Below are positions 9,608 to 17,950 of a DNA stretch of 64,000 nucleotides, piece after piece (within the stretch, counting starts at the first letter, position 1; every line of letters begins with the position of its first letter). The translations under genes were made by a program, and so were the position numbers. Source of the DNA: Paraburkholderia sp. FT54 (lineage in GTDB: Bacteria > Pseudomonadota > Gammaproteobacteria > Burkholderiales > Burkholderiaceae); NCBI RefSeq assembly GCF_031585635.1, contig NZ_CP134195.1, positions 2,480,001 to 2,544,000 on the forward strand, written 5' to 3'. Under the pieces are notes generated by a model. The model worked only from the letters and a program-made list of their open reading frames with translations, ran no database searches and had not been told where the DNA came from.

Positions 9608-9715
9608 ATGACGATCAGAACGATGGCCGCCGGGCTCGCGGCCACACCGCTTTTCCACGAAGCACAGTTGGCACAGTTGTTCAGAACAATCGCTCGCAAC
9701 GGGGTATCACTATGA
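9608..9715 (+). CDS. Possible 35-residue ORF upstream of the tyrosine kinase
   Basis: The frame MTIRTMAAGLAATPLFHEAQ... (35 codons) starts at ATG 9608, seven bases after a GGGGGA ribosome-like site. It ends with TGA at 9713-9715, overlapping the kinase start (ATGA at 9712). The kinase start itself has only a weak ribosome site, so the small frame could couple translation. The composition is plausible for an amphipathic peptide, but no homologue is recognised and the frame may be chance. Confidence 0.35.
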   Translation: MTIRTMAAGLAATPLFHEAQLAQLFRTIARNGVSL

Positions 9716-12108
9716 GTACATACGACATGCTGGAACCAGGACCGGCGTCCAGCAGCGACGAAGACGCCGTCATGCGCGACCTCTTGCGCATGGTCATGGA
9801 TCAGATCTGGTGGGTGATCGGGATTGCCGCGAGCGTGATTCTCGCCGCGGTGCTCTATACGAAGATCGCCACACCGATCTATTCCGCCGACGCGCTGCTT
9901 CAGGTCGACGCGCAAAGCAACAACAACGGCAACGCGCAAGCCCAGAACTCGGCGTCGCTCATGCCGACGGTCGGCCCGATGCGCACCGACGCGGAAATCG
10001 AAATCATCAAGAGCCGTGCGGTGGTCGAACCCGTCGTCGAACAGTTCAAGCTGAACTTCACCACGTCCGAGAAGTCCGTGCCGGTGCTCGGCAAGATCTC
10101 GGCGCTGTTCGCGCGTCCGGGCCATCCGCTCGGCACGGCCTTCGGCCTGGATTCGTATGCGTGGGGCGGCGAGCAATTCGAGGTTCAGTCGATCACCGTG
10201 CCAAAGCCGCTCGAAGGCGCGCGCCTCACGCTGCGCGCGCTCGAGCACGGCCGCTACGAACTGACCGATGCGTTCGGCCAGCAGATCCTGACCGGCGTCG
10301 CCGGCCAGGAAGCCGAAGCCGGCGGCGTCAGCCTGTTCGTGAAGACACTGGTGGCGCGTCCGGGCACCGAGTTCTACGTGACGCGCTACAACCAGCTCGA
10401 CGCGGTCACCGGCCTTGCCGCCGGTCTGCAGGTCACGGAGAAAGGTCGCGACACCGGCGTCGTGCAACTGTCGTACACCGGCGCCGACCCGCACGCGATC
10501 ACCGATATCGCCAACGCGGTGGCAAAGTCCTATCTGAAGCAACGCACCGAACGCGCTCAGGAAGAAGCGAGCCGCATGCTGAGCTTCCTGAACGGCGAAT
10601 TGCCGCGCCTGCGCGAAGAAGTGAAGCGGACGGAAACCGCCTTGTCGGAGTATCAGTCGAAAGTCGGCTCGTTCTCGTTCCAGCCGACCCAGGAAGCCGG
10701 CGTGTACCTGGCCGGCGGCCTCGATTATGACAAGCAGCTTGGCACGCTGCGCATCCAGCGCGCGCAACTGTTGCAGCGTTTCACCGAAGCGTCGCAAGAG
10801 GTGCAGCAGGTCGACGCGCAAATCGCCGCGATGACGCGCGAGAAGAAGCGCTTCGAAGATCATTTCGCCTCGCTGCCGAGTTCCGAGCGCAACGCCATCG
10901 CCTTGCAGCGCGATGCGAAGGTTGCTGGGGAAATCTATGTGACGCTGCTGAACAAAACGCAGGAGCTGTCGATTTCACGTGCCGGCACGATCGGCAACGT
11001 GCATATCATCGACGAAGCCCTGCTGCCGTCCCAGCCGGTGCGGCCGAAGTCGACGCTGATCATTTCGGCGGGTACGCTGCTCGGCGTGATCAGCGGCATT
11101 CTGTTCGCGTTCTGCCGCCGCACGTTCTTTACCGGCGTGGCCGACCCCGAGTTCGTCGAACGGCGTTTTCATCTGCCGATTTTCGGCTCGATCGCCTTCA
11201 GTCCGGAACAGGCGCGCAGCGACCGTCAACTGAGCGCGATGCGCAGCGCCGCCCTGCCCGCGCCGCGCTCCACGCCGACCGAGGTGCCCGCGGTCGCCGA
11301 CGAGCCGTCGGGCGTCATGCAGCTGCTGCGGCGACGCCCGGCGGGCGAAGTGCCGGTGGGCACGCAGACCGTGATCGGCTCGGGCAGGACGCCGATCCGG
11401 CCGCTGCTGGTGAAGACCCATCCGTACGACACGACGGTAGAAGGCTTGCGCGGATTGCGCGCCACGCTGCAGTTCGGCCTGCTCGACGCGCCCAACCGCA
11501 TCGTCGCGATCACGAGCCCGGCGCCTTCGGACGGCAAGAGCTTTTTGTGCGCGAACCTCGCCGCGCTGATGGCCGAATCGGGCAAGCGCGTGCTGCTGAT
11601 CGACGCCGATCTGCGGCGCGGCCGGCTCGCGCACTATCTCGGCCGCTCGCCTGACGGCGGACTGACCGAACTGCTGACCGGCCAGGCGGATCTGGAAGCC
11701 GTGGCGCGCGCGACCGGTGTGGACGGGCTGCACTTCATCGCGGCGGGCGCTTATCCGCCGAACCCGTCGGAGATTCTGACGTCGTCGCGCTTCAGCGAAA
11801 TCCTCGCACGTTTCGAGCAGGAGTTCGATCTGGTCATCGTGGATACGCCGCCGCTGCTGGCGGTGGCGGACGCCGCGGTGGTCGCCAATATCGCCGGCTC
11901 GACCGTGCTGGTGATGCGTTCCGGCGCACACACCGAAGGCCATGTAGCCGACGCGCTGAAGAAGTTGCGGCGCGCGCGGGCGCGGGTGGTAGGCGGCGTG
12001 ATGAACGCGGTGCCGCTCAAGAGCCACAACCGGAACGGCACGTACGACTATGCGTATGCATACACCTACTCCGCCGGCGATCCGCCTGACATTCATGCGC
12101 CGCGCTAA
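9712..12108 (+). CDS. Polysaccharide co-polymerase / BY-kinase (Wzc/BceF-like)
   Basis: This is a 798-residue inner-membrane tyrosine autokinase that controls chain length and export of capsule or exopolysaccharide. The first membrane helix is near residues 30-55 (WWVIGIAASVILAAVLYTKIA), followed by a Wzz-type periplasmic domain with coiled-coil sequence around 280-390. A second helix is near 445-465 (STLIISAGTLLGVISGILFAF), followed by a cytoplasmic kinase. Kinase motifs are Walker A (SPAPSDGKS), A' (LLIDADLRRG) and B (FDLVIVDTPPLL). The C-terminus carries the autophosphorylated tyrosine cluster (TYDYAYAYTYS). An outer-membrane export protein and a tyrosine phosphatase, usual partners, are absent from this window. 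Confidence 0.93.
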   Translation: MSTYDMLEPGPASSSDEDAVMRDLLRMVMDQIWWVIGIAASVILAAVLYTKIATPIYSADALLQVDAQSNNNGNAQAQNSASLMPTVGPMRTDAEIEIIKSRAVVEPVVEQFKLNFTTSEKSVPVLGKISALFARPGHPLGTAFGLDSYAWGGEQFEVQSITVPKPLEGARLTLRALEHGRYELTDAFGQQILTGVAGQEAEAGGVSLFVKTLVARPGTEFYVTRYNQLDAVTGLAAGLQVTEKGRDTGVVQLSYTGADPHAITDIANAVAKSYLKQRTERAQEEASRMLSFLNGELPRLREEVKRTETALSEYQSKVGSFSFQPTQEAGVYLAGGLDYDKQLGTLRIQRAQLLQRFTEASQEVQQVDAQIAAMTREKKRFEDHFASLPSSERNAIALQRDAKVAGEIYVTLLNKTQELSISRAGTIGNVHIIDEALLPSQPVRPKSTLIISAGTLLGVISGILFAFCRRTFFTGVADPEFVERRFHLPIFGSIAFSPEQARSDRQLSAMRSAALPAPRSTPTEVPAVADEPSGVMQLLRRRPAGEVPVGTQTVIGSGRTPIRPLLVKTHPYDTTVEGLRGLRATLQFGLLDAPNRIVAITSPAPSDGKSFLCANLAALMAESGKRVLLIDADLRRGRLAHYLGRSPDGGLTELLTGQADLEAVARATGVDGLHFIAAGAYPPNPSEILTSSRFSEILARFEQEFDLVIVDTPPLLAVADAAVVANIAGSTVLVMRSGAHTEGHVADALKKLRRARARVVGGVMNAVPLKSHNRNGTYDYAYAYTYSAGDPPDIHAPR

Positions 12109-12132
12109 GGCGCGTTGAACGCAAGACGAAGC

Positions 12133-12167
12133 AAAGGGCTGTGCCGGATCGAGGCACAGCCCTTTTT
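12133..12167 (+). terminator. Rho-independent terminator after the kinase gene
   Basis: A 10-bp GC-rich stem, GGGCTGTGCC (12136-12145) with GGCACAGCCC (12153-12162), has a 7-base loop and is followed by five T. It lies 28 bases after the kinase stop and should end the exopolysaccharide operon. Confidence 0.85.
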
Positions 12168-12320
12168 GTATTGGGACGGAGTTTCCTCAGGCCTGGTTGG
12201 CGCACGCGCTTCTAACGCGTGGCGCGCGTAGGGCTGCTTTGTACGTGGCTTGAGTGGGGTGGCGTGGGTACGTTTCGTCCGCGTGGTTCGTGCGACGGAA
12301 AGGGAACAGAAACGGGAACG

Positions 12321-12400
12321 ACGCCAATGCGGCGGCACCGACGCCAATGCGGCGGCACCGACGCCAATGCGGCGGCACCGACGCCAATGCGGCGGCACCG
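12321..12400. repeat. Four perfect tandem copies of a 20-bp unit
   Basis: The unit ACGCCAATGCGGCGGCACCG occurs four times back to back without a mismatch, with no spacers, so it is a minisatellite-type repeat rather than a CRISPR array. It sits in the 350-bp gap between the kinase terminator and the end of the higA-like gene. The unit length is not a multiple of three, so it is not selected as a protein repeat. The rest of the gap (12168-12517) shows nothing else. Confidence 0.95.
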
Positions 12401-12517
12401 ACGCCGACGGCTATGCACATGCCGAGGGCGCGGTATGGAGACGACGAGGCGCGCGACGAGAGCGCTTGCCGGTCAGCACCGCGCACGCGCGCGGCCAGCT
12501 CCGGCGTTGCGCGGCTT

Positions 12518-12940
12518 TTACAGAAACGCGCTGACGTCGGTATGAAAACGCACGGCCAGCGCCTTGGCCACCTTCTTGCTGATGGCGCGACGGCCCGCGA
12601 GAATATCGCTCACCACGGTGGGCGACGCGATACCTATCAGGTCCTTCTGCTTGAGCCCATGCGTTTCCAGCAGATGCCGCAAGACCTCGCGCGGCTCCGC
12701 TTTTGGAATCGTCACGTGATGCGATTCCCAGCTTTCGACCAGGTCGGTCACGATCGCGAACAGATCGGCGAGCGGGTCCTCCTCGTTGCTGTTCAGATGA
12801 TCGGCGAGCGAGTTGGCGAGCCGCACCATGGTCTGGTAGTCCTGCTCGTTGCGAATGGGCGTGATCGGCAACTGCGCTTGCAGCGCCGCCCAGGTTTGAG
12901 CGATGTCGGGAAAAGCTCCCGGAAGGCGATCGGCATTCAT
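12518..12940 (-). CDS. higA: HigA-type antitoxin / XRE-family HTH protein, orphan
   Basis: This is a 140-residue protein read on the minus strand from ATG 12940, with a GAGGAAG ribosome site upstream. The N-terminal half (residues 25-75) has the HigA pattern ITPIRNEQDYQTMVRLANSLAD. The C-terminal half (about 85-135) is a helix-turn-helix: LLETHGLKQKDLIGIASPTVVSDILAGRRAISKKVAKALAVRF. In intact modules this protein binds and neutralises a HigB mRNA interferase and represses its own operon. Here the preceding toxin frame is broken, so the antitoxin stands alone. The ATG overlaps the decayed toxin's final TGA, the usual overlap of a higBA operon. Confidence 0.8.
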   Translation of the reverse strand: MNADRLPGAFPDIAQTWAALQAQLPITPIRNEQDYQTMVRLANSLADHLNSNEEDPLADLFAIVTDLVESWESHHVTIPKAEPREVLRHLLETHGLKQKDLIGIASPTVVSDILAGRRAISKKVAKALAVRFHTDVSAFL

Positions 12941-13235
12941 GAGTTTAGATTCTTCCTCGTCCAAAGGTCGTACTGCGCATGCGTCAATACATGACGAACG
13001 AACAACGACTGCCTGTTGTAGTGACACGCCGCGACGATCCGGAACCGGTTGCCGCCTACATCGAAAACCGAGTATTAAGGCGGCACGTAGTCCATGCGGG
13101 CGAACGTCTGCTTCAGGTCGTTATGGGCATACGCGAGGCATGCCTGCGCCAGTGAATACCTCGTCAATAGCGCACCGCGCACCCCGGATGTCTCTTTATG
13201 AAGTCCAGCAACGCTTTCTTTGAGATGACCCGCAT
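12937..13235 (-). pseudogene. Decayed HigB-type toxin gene
   Basis: On the minus strand ATG 13235 opens MRVISKKALLDFIKRHPG, the standard N-terminus of RelE-fold HigB toxins, but meets TGA at 13166-13164. The homology continues in the next frame (YSLAQACLAYAHNDLKQTF..MDYVPP). A TAA at 13077-13075 interrupts it, then YSVFDVGGNRFRIV and FVRHVLTHAQYDLWT follow, matching the HigB C-terminal half. The frame ends at TGA overlapping the higA start. At least one indel near 13165 and one nonsense change are therefore visible. The toxin should be inactive. Confidence 0.8.
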
Positions 13236-13376
13236 CGGATGTCCTCGCACATGTTCGCGCGCTGAGAATGCGCGCTTCACCTGCAAGGCCAAACGGAGCG
13301 AATCGACACCAATAGCCGGCCGGACGGCATCGTCCGAACGGCTATTTACAACTGACTGCGGTACGACGAAAGCATT

Positions 13377-13413
13377 TTATTCGCGTACTGCGAAGTTCCC
13401 AATACGCGAATAA
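13377..13413 (-). terminator. 11-bp perfect inverted repeat downstream of a glycosyltransferase
   Basis: TTATTCGCGTA (13377-13387) and its exact complement TACGCGAATAA (13403-13413) flank a 15-base loop. It lies about 75 bases past the stop of the minus-strand glycosyltransferase and could act as a transcription terminator or an operator. There is no clean T tract. The rest of 13236-13488 shows no gene. Confidence 0.4.
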
Positions 13414-13488
13414 TTGGCCGACTTGCCGCTTCCCGGCGTCGTCGCGCCAACATGCGGAGGCCGGCTGACGCTATCGCGTTCGAGCACG

Positions 13489-14706
13489 TCAGCGGCCCCA
13501 ACTGCTTTTCTGCGCCGGCTCGCCGGGCCACCGTAGCTCCTGGGTGGCAAGATCCGGTTCGATCCGCTCCACTGTTCCAATCCGCTGACGCAGCCCTGCC
13601 GCCGCGATCGTCCGCGTGACTTCGGCCATGAAGGCGCGCCGGAACACTGCCGCCGAAAAACGTTCCGCGTTCGCGCGGCATGCCGCCGGCGTGATCTGGT
13701 CGCGCTGACGCTCGAAGCGATCGATTGCGTCGAGCATCGACACCACGGTCTGACGAGCGAAATACACGCCGGTCGGATGCGCCTCGCCGATCGGCACCAC
13801 GGTTTCGAGCGCGCCGCCCTTGCCGAATGCAATCACCGGCGTGCCGCATGCCTGCGCTTCGAGCGCGACGATGCCGAAGTCCTCCTCGGCGGCGAACACG
13901 AAGGCTCGCGCGCGTTGCAGATGGTCCTTCAGCACCTCGAACGGCTGATAGCCGAGAATCGTCACATTCGGACGGGCCCTGGCGCGAATCGCCGCCATCT
14001 CCGGCCCGTCGCCAATCACGACCAGCTTGCGGTGCGGCGTGGCATTGAATGTCTCGACAATCAGATCGATGCGTTTGTACGGCACCATGCGCGAAGCGGT
14101 CAGATAAAAATCTTCCTTGCGCGTGCACAGTTCGAATTCGTTCACGTCGACGGGCGGCGAAATCACGGCCGCATCGCGCCGGTAGGTTTTCATCACGCGA
14201 CGCGCAACGAAGTGCGAGTTCGCGATCAGGCGGTCGACGCCGTTCGCCGAGTGCGAATCCCAGCCGCGCAGATAGTGGAGCAACGCGCGCGCCGCCCACG
14301 ACCTCGGTCCATGCGTAAGATTCGCTTCGCGTAGGTACTGATGCTGCAGATCCCACGCGTAGCGCATCGGCGAATGCACGTAACTCACATGCGTCTGATC
14401 CGGGCCGACCAGCACACCCTTGGCGACCGCATAGGAACTCGTAATGATGAGGTCATAGCCGGACAGATCGAATTGTTCGACGGCAAGCGGCATCAACGGT
14501 AAATAAGCTCGATAATGGCGTCGCGCGAATGGCAGGCGCTGAATGAATGAAGTCGTCACGGGCTTGCCGCCTAGCGGCCCACGGTCTTCGAGGAAATCGA
14601 CAAGACTGAAGAGATCCGCGTCGGGAAAGCACTCGATGATCTGCTCAAGCACCTTCTCCGCCCCGCCCGGCGCGACTAACCAGTCGTGCACGATCGCCAC
14701 TTTCAT
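13489..14706 (-). CDS. Glycosyltransferase family 4
   Basis: This is a 405-residue GT-B transferase starting at ATG 14706. The N-terminal Rossmann half begins MKVAIVHDWLVAPGGAEKVLEQI, with YDLIITSSYAVAKGV and YVHSPMRYAWDLQ following. The C-terminal donor-binding half has SRMVPYKRIDLIVETF, VVIGDGPE and the E-x7-E signature in AAEEDFGIVALEAQACGTPVIAFGKGGALETV. It uses a retaining mechanism on a nucleotide sugar; the substrate is unknown. It is transcribed divergently from another GT4 gene and sits beside the exopolysaccharide operon, so a role in the same polymer is likely. The 168-base gap to the divergent gene must hold both promoters. Confidence 0.9.
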   Translation of the reverse strand: MKVAIVHDWLVAPGGAEKVLEQIIECFPDADLFSLVDFLEDRGPLGGKPVTTSFIQRLPFARRHYRAYLPLMPLAVEQFDLSGYDLIITSSYAVAKGVLVGPDQTHVSYVHSPMRYAWDLQHQYLREANLTHGPRSWAARALLHYLRGWDSHSANGVDRLIANSHFVARRVMKTYRRDAAVISPPVDVNEFELCTRKEDFYLTASRMVPYKRIDLIVETFNATPHRKLVVIGDGPEMAAIRARARPNVTILGYQPFEVLKDHLQRARAFVFAAEEDFGIVALEAQACGTPVIAFGKGGALETVVPIGEAHPTGVYFARQTVVSMLDAIDRFERQRDQITPAACRANAERFSAAVFRRAFMAEVTRTIAAAGLRQRIGTVERIEPDLATQELRWPGEPAQKSSWGR

Positions 14707-14874
14707 GATCCCCCCGTTTTCTATTTAACGCCTCTTGGGCTTAGCAACGAGTGTATGTGGCGCTTCGTTTGCTGTGCGTGCGCGTGCCCACATTCGACGC
14801 GTGACAGCTCGCGAATAATTAAGCATCGCTCTTCGCCTATTGCGAACCTGCGCGTTCAATGACTACGCCCTCCT

Positions 14875-16152
14875 ATGCGCCCGACGATCGACGCCTCGCC
14901 CCTCACCCATTCCTTACCGCTGGTTCAGCCGGCGCTGATCGATCCTCCTGCCGCACCCGCGGCTTCGACGTCGGCCGCAAACACCGCGACGCCTGCGGCA
15001 CCGCGCGTGCTGTTCGTCGATCAGAGCGGCCAGCTCGGCGGCGCCGAATTCGCGCTGCTGCAACTGGCTGGACATTGCGCCGCGCACAGCGAGGTCATTC
15101 TGCTTTCCGATGGGCCGTTTCGCGCGCGCCTCGAAGCGCTCGGCGCGCGCGTCCAGGTGATGAACGACGCGCGGGTGTCGGGCGTCGAGCGGCAAGCGTC
15201 CGTGATGAACTGTCTGCGCGTCGTGCCCGCCATGCTGCGTCAGGTGCGCGCGATCGCCACGCATGCGCGCCGTTTCGACGTGCTGTTTCTCAACACGCAA
15301 AAAGCGCTGGTGCTCGGGGCGCTCGGCAAACCGCTGCATCGCAAACCGGTGATCTGGTATCAGCACGACATTCTCACGCGTGAGCATTTCGGGCGTGTGC
15401 AGTTGAGCATCGTCAAATGGCTGGTGCGCTTCGCGGTCGATCAGGTCGTGGTGAATTCGCAGGCATCCGCGCGCTCCCTTGCCGCGCTCACGGGTATCGC
15501 AGCCGACTCGGTGCCGGTCGTCTACAACGGCATCGACGCGGCCGCCTTCAGCCGTGTGGACGGCAGCGACGCGGCCGCGTTGCGGCGCCGTCTCGGCTTG
15601 CCGGAAGCGGCGTGGCTCGCGGGGCTGTTCGGCCGTCTCGCGCCGTGGAAAGGCCAGCATATCGCGCTCGATGCGCTGGCGCGTTTGCCGCACGCGCATC
15701 TGGTGCTGGTCGGCGCACCGCTATTCGGCGAGGATGCGTACGCGCAACGCCTGTGCGAGCAGGCCGCGGCGCTCGGGGTGACGGATCGCGTGCACTTCGC
15801 GGGCTTTCAGGACGACGTGCCCGCGTGGATGAAAGCGATGGACGTGATCCTGCACACGTCGACCGAACCCGAGCCGTTTGGGCGGGTGATCGTCGAAGGG
15901 ATGGCGGCGGGACGTCCGGTGATCGCGTCGGCGGCCGGCGGCGTGACCGAGATCGTGCGGCACGCACGCAACGGCTGGCTGGTGAAACCGGGGGATGCCG
16001 TGGCATTGGCTGACGCGATCGGCACATTGCGTGCCGATCCGGTTTTGGCGCAGCGTCTTGCGCAGCAGGCGCTGGCCGATGCACAAACGGAATTTTCAGT
16101 GGAACTGTATTTGCAGCGGATGACGCAGGCAGTCAGGCAAGCCGCGCGCTAA
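14875..16152 (+). CDS. Glycosyltransferase family 4
   Basis: This is a 425-residue GT-B transferase. The first 40 residues are a Pro/Ala-rich extension, then VLFVDQSGQLGGAEFALLQLAGH opens the acceptor domain. The donor domain has FGRLAPWKGQHIALDALARL, VLVGAPLFGED, VHFAGFQDDVPAWMKAMDVILHTSTEPEPFGRVIVEGMAAGRPVIASAAGG and TEIVRHARNGWLV, a typical retaining GT4 set. ATG 14875 is used; the long N-terminal extension means a later start cannot be excluded. It is divergent from the other GT4 gene and convergent with rpiA. It probably serves the neighbouring polysaccharide locus. Confidence 0.9.
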   Translation: MRPTIDASPLTHSLPLVQPALIDPPAAPAASTSAANTATPAAPRVLFVDQSGQLGGAEFALLQLAGHCAAHSEVILLSDGPFRARLEALGARVQVMNDARVSGVERQASVMNCLRVVPAMLRQVRAIATHARRFDVLFLNTQKALVLGALGKPLHRKPVIWYQHDILTREHFGRVQLSIVKWLVRFAVDQVVVNSQASARSLAALTGIAADSVPVVYNGIDAAAFSRVDGSDAAALRRRLGLPEAAWLAGLFGRLAPWKGQHIALDALARLPHAHLVLVGAPLFGEDAYAQRLCEQAAALGVTDRVHFAGFQDDVPAWMKAMDVILHTSTEPEPFGRVIVEGMAAGRPVIASAAGGVTEIVRHARNGWLVKPGDAVALADAIGTLRADPVLAQRLAQQALADAQTEFSVELYLQRMTQAVRQAAR

Positions 16153-16198
16153 TGCATGTGGATGCGCCATGCCATTTGGCGTTGCGCACTCGATGTCC

Positions 16199-16227
16199 GC
16201 GCGAGCCGCTTGAGCCCAGGCTCGCGC
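16199..16227. terminator. Hairpin between convergent genes
   Basis: GCGCGAGCC (16199-16207) pairs perfectly with GGCTCGCGC (16219-16227) across an 11-base loop. It lies in the 96-base gap between the convergent GT4 and rpiA genes. It lacks a T tract, so it is at most a weak or factor-assisted terminator. Confidence 0.4.
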
Positions 16228-16248
16228 GCAAGGCTCGGGCGGTGCTGC

Positions 16249-16944
16249 TCAGCCCTTGCTGTACTCGATCGTCTCGACGCCGGTGTCCGTGCCGAGCAGG
16301 CACAGATTCGCGCCACGGCCGGCGAACAGGCCCACTGTCACCACGCCCGGCCATGCGTTGATGTGCATTTCCAGCGTACGTGGGTCGCTGATGCGCAAAC
16401 CCTTGACGTCGATGATTTCGTTGCCGTTGTCGGTAATGAACGGCACGCCTTCTTTCGTGACGCGCACCACCGGCACGCCGCCGAGCGCCGTGACGCGGCG
16501 GCCGATCGCGGTACGCGCCATCGGCACCACTTCGATCGGCAGCGGGAAAGTACCGAGCGTCTCGACCAGCTTGCTGGCGTCCGCGATGCACACGAACACG
16601 TCCGACACCGACGCGACGATCTTCTCGCGCGTCAGCGCACCGCCGCCGCCCTTGATCATCGCGCCGCTGTGGTCGATCTCGTCGGCACCGTCCACATAGA
16701 CTGGCAGCGAATCGATTTCGTTGAGGTCGAGCACCTTGAAGCCGTGCGATTGCAGCCGCGCGGTCGTGGCGAGCGAACTCGACACCGCGCCGCGATAGCG
16801 CGCCTTGTTGGCGGCGAGCGCGTCGATGAAACAGTTCGCGGTGGAGCCTGTACCGACGCCGATTATCGAGCCTTCGGGCACGGTGGCGTTCACGTAGTCG
16901 GCGGCGGCCTGGCCGACCAGTTGCTTGAGTTCGTCTTGAGTCAT
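16249..16944 (-). CDS. rpiA: Ribose-5-phosphate isomerase A
   Basis: This is a 231-residue cytoplasmic enzyme interconverting ribose-5-phosphate and ribulose-5-phosphate in the non-oxidative pentose phosphate pathway. Family motifs are [15 protein letters not shown] near residue 30, [31 protein letters not shown] at about 80-110 (with the catalytic Asp and Glu and the substrate-binding Lys), and the C-terminal [23 protein letters not shown]. Length and start (ATG 16944) are as expected. It lies 70 bases downstream of rlmB on the same strand, with rnr further up. Confidence 0.97.
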   Translation of the reverse strand: MTQDELKQLVGQAAADYVNATVPEGSIIGVGTGSTANCFIDALAANKARYRGAVSSSLATTARLQSHGFKVLDLNEIDSLPVYVDGADEIDHSGAMIKGGGGALTREKIVASVSDVFVCIADASKLVETLGTFPLPIEVVPMARTAIGRRVTALGGVPVVRVTKEGVPFITDNGNEIIDVKGLRISDPRTLEMHINAWPGVVTVGLFAGRGANLCLLGTDTGVETIEYSKG

Positions 16945-17014
16945 GGGAGAGGCAGGCGAGCAGTGAAAACTGGTAGTTTACCGGAGTGGGATGCTAACTC
17001 CGGTCGTGTCGGGA

Positions 17015-17758
17015 TTACTTCTTCACCGCCCGCTGACGCACCGCTTCGAACAGACACACGCCGCTTGCCACCGAAACATTCAGGCTTTCGACCGTGCCCG
17101 CCATCGGAATCTGCATCACCACATCGCAGGTATCGCGCGTGAGACGCCGCATGCCCTCGCCTTCAGCGCCCATCACCAGTGCCACCGGACCGTCCAGCTC
17201 CGTGTCGTAGAGGCTCTTGGTGGCCTCGCCGGCCGTGCCGACGACCCACACCCCCGCGTCCTTCAACTCACGCAGCGCGCGCGCCAGATTCGTCACGGTG
17301 ATGTACGGCACGGTGTCGGCGGCGCCGCTCGCCACCTTCGCGGCGGTCGCGTTCAAACCCACCGCGCGATCGCGCGGCGCGATCACCGCGTGCGCGCCGG
17401 CGGCATCGGCCACACGCAAACAGGCGCCGAGATTATGTGGATCGGTCACGCCGTCCAGCACGAGAATCAGCGGCGAACCGTTGATGCCGTCGAGCAGCTC
17501 GGCCAGGTTCTGCGCGAGCGGCATGTCGCCCGCGCGCGCCACTACGCCCTGGTGACGCTCGGTGTGCGCGAGGCCCCACAGACGCGTTTCGTCGGCGGCG
17601 ATCAGACGCACGCCGGCCTCTTTCGCCGTGTGCAGGAATTCGGTCATGCGACGGTCTTTGCGCGTCGCGTCGTAGTAGACATCTTCGACTGTCGACGCAT
17701 CGTGCCGGATACGTGCCGTCACTGCGTGGAAACCGTATAAAACCTTGAGACGTGCCAT
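17015..17758 (-). CDS. rlmB: 23S rRNA (guanosine-2'-O)-methyltransferase RlmB
   Basis: This is a 247-residue SpoU-family (SPOUT) methyltransferase that methylates G2251 of 23S rRNA in the P-loop. The N-terminal substrate-binding domain ([13 protein letters not shown]) is followed by a knotted catalytic domain. SPOUT motif 1 is in [28 protein letters not shown], motif 2 in [19 protein letters not shown] and motif 3 in [27 protein letters not shown]. The start ATG 17758 fits the family. It is 192 bases downstream of rnr, an arrangement common in beta- and gamma-proteobacteria. Confidence 0.95.
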   Translation of the reverse strand: MARLKVLYGFHAVTARIRHDASTVEDVYYDATRKDRRMTEFLHTAKEAGVRLIAADETRLWGLAHTERHQGVVARAGDMPLAQNLAELLDGINGSPLILVLDGVTDPHNLGACLRVADAAGAHAVIAPRDRAVGLNATAAKVASGAADTVPYITVTNLARALRELKDAGVWVVGTAGEATKSLYDTELDGPVALVMGAEGEGMRRLTRDTCDVVMQIPMAGTVESLNVSVASGVCLFEAVRQRAVKK

Positions 17759-17950
17759 GACTGATACAACCTTTGATTGAGCGCGCGTTCGACGCGCGCT
17801 GCTGTGATGAATACGAACCTGCGTGCTTTGCGTGCTTATATGTCAGCACTGCGCCTGTGTTCGAATGCTTGACGGCGATGAAACGCAGACCGCGCGCAAC
17901 CGGCACGTTGGTACGTGCCCGATGCGCGCGGTATAAGCAAGCAGGCCGCT

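Noticed and set aside
12321..12400. CRISPR array
   Set aside because: The repeats are contiguous without spacers and only 20 bp long; no cas genes are present.
12254..12994. 246-codon plus-strand frame across the 20-bp repeats and higA
   Set aside because: It is antisense to the HigA gene and translates the repeat as a meaningless Asn/Ala/Pro run; no ribosome site.
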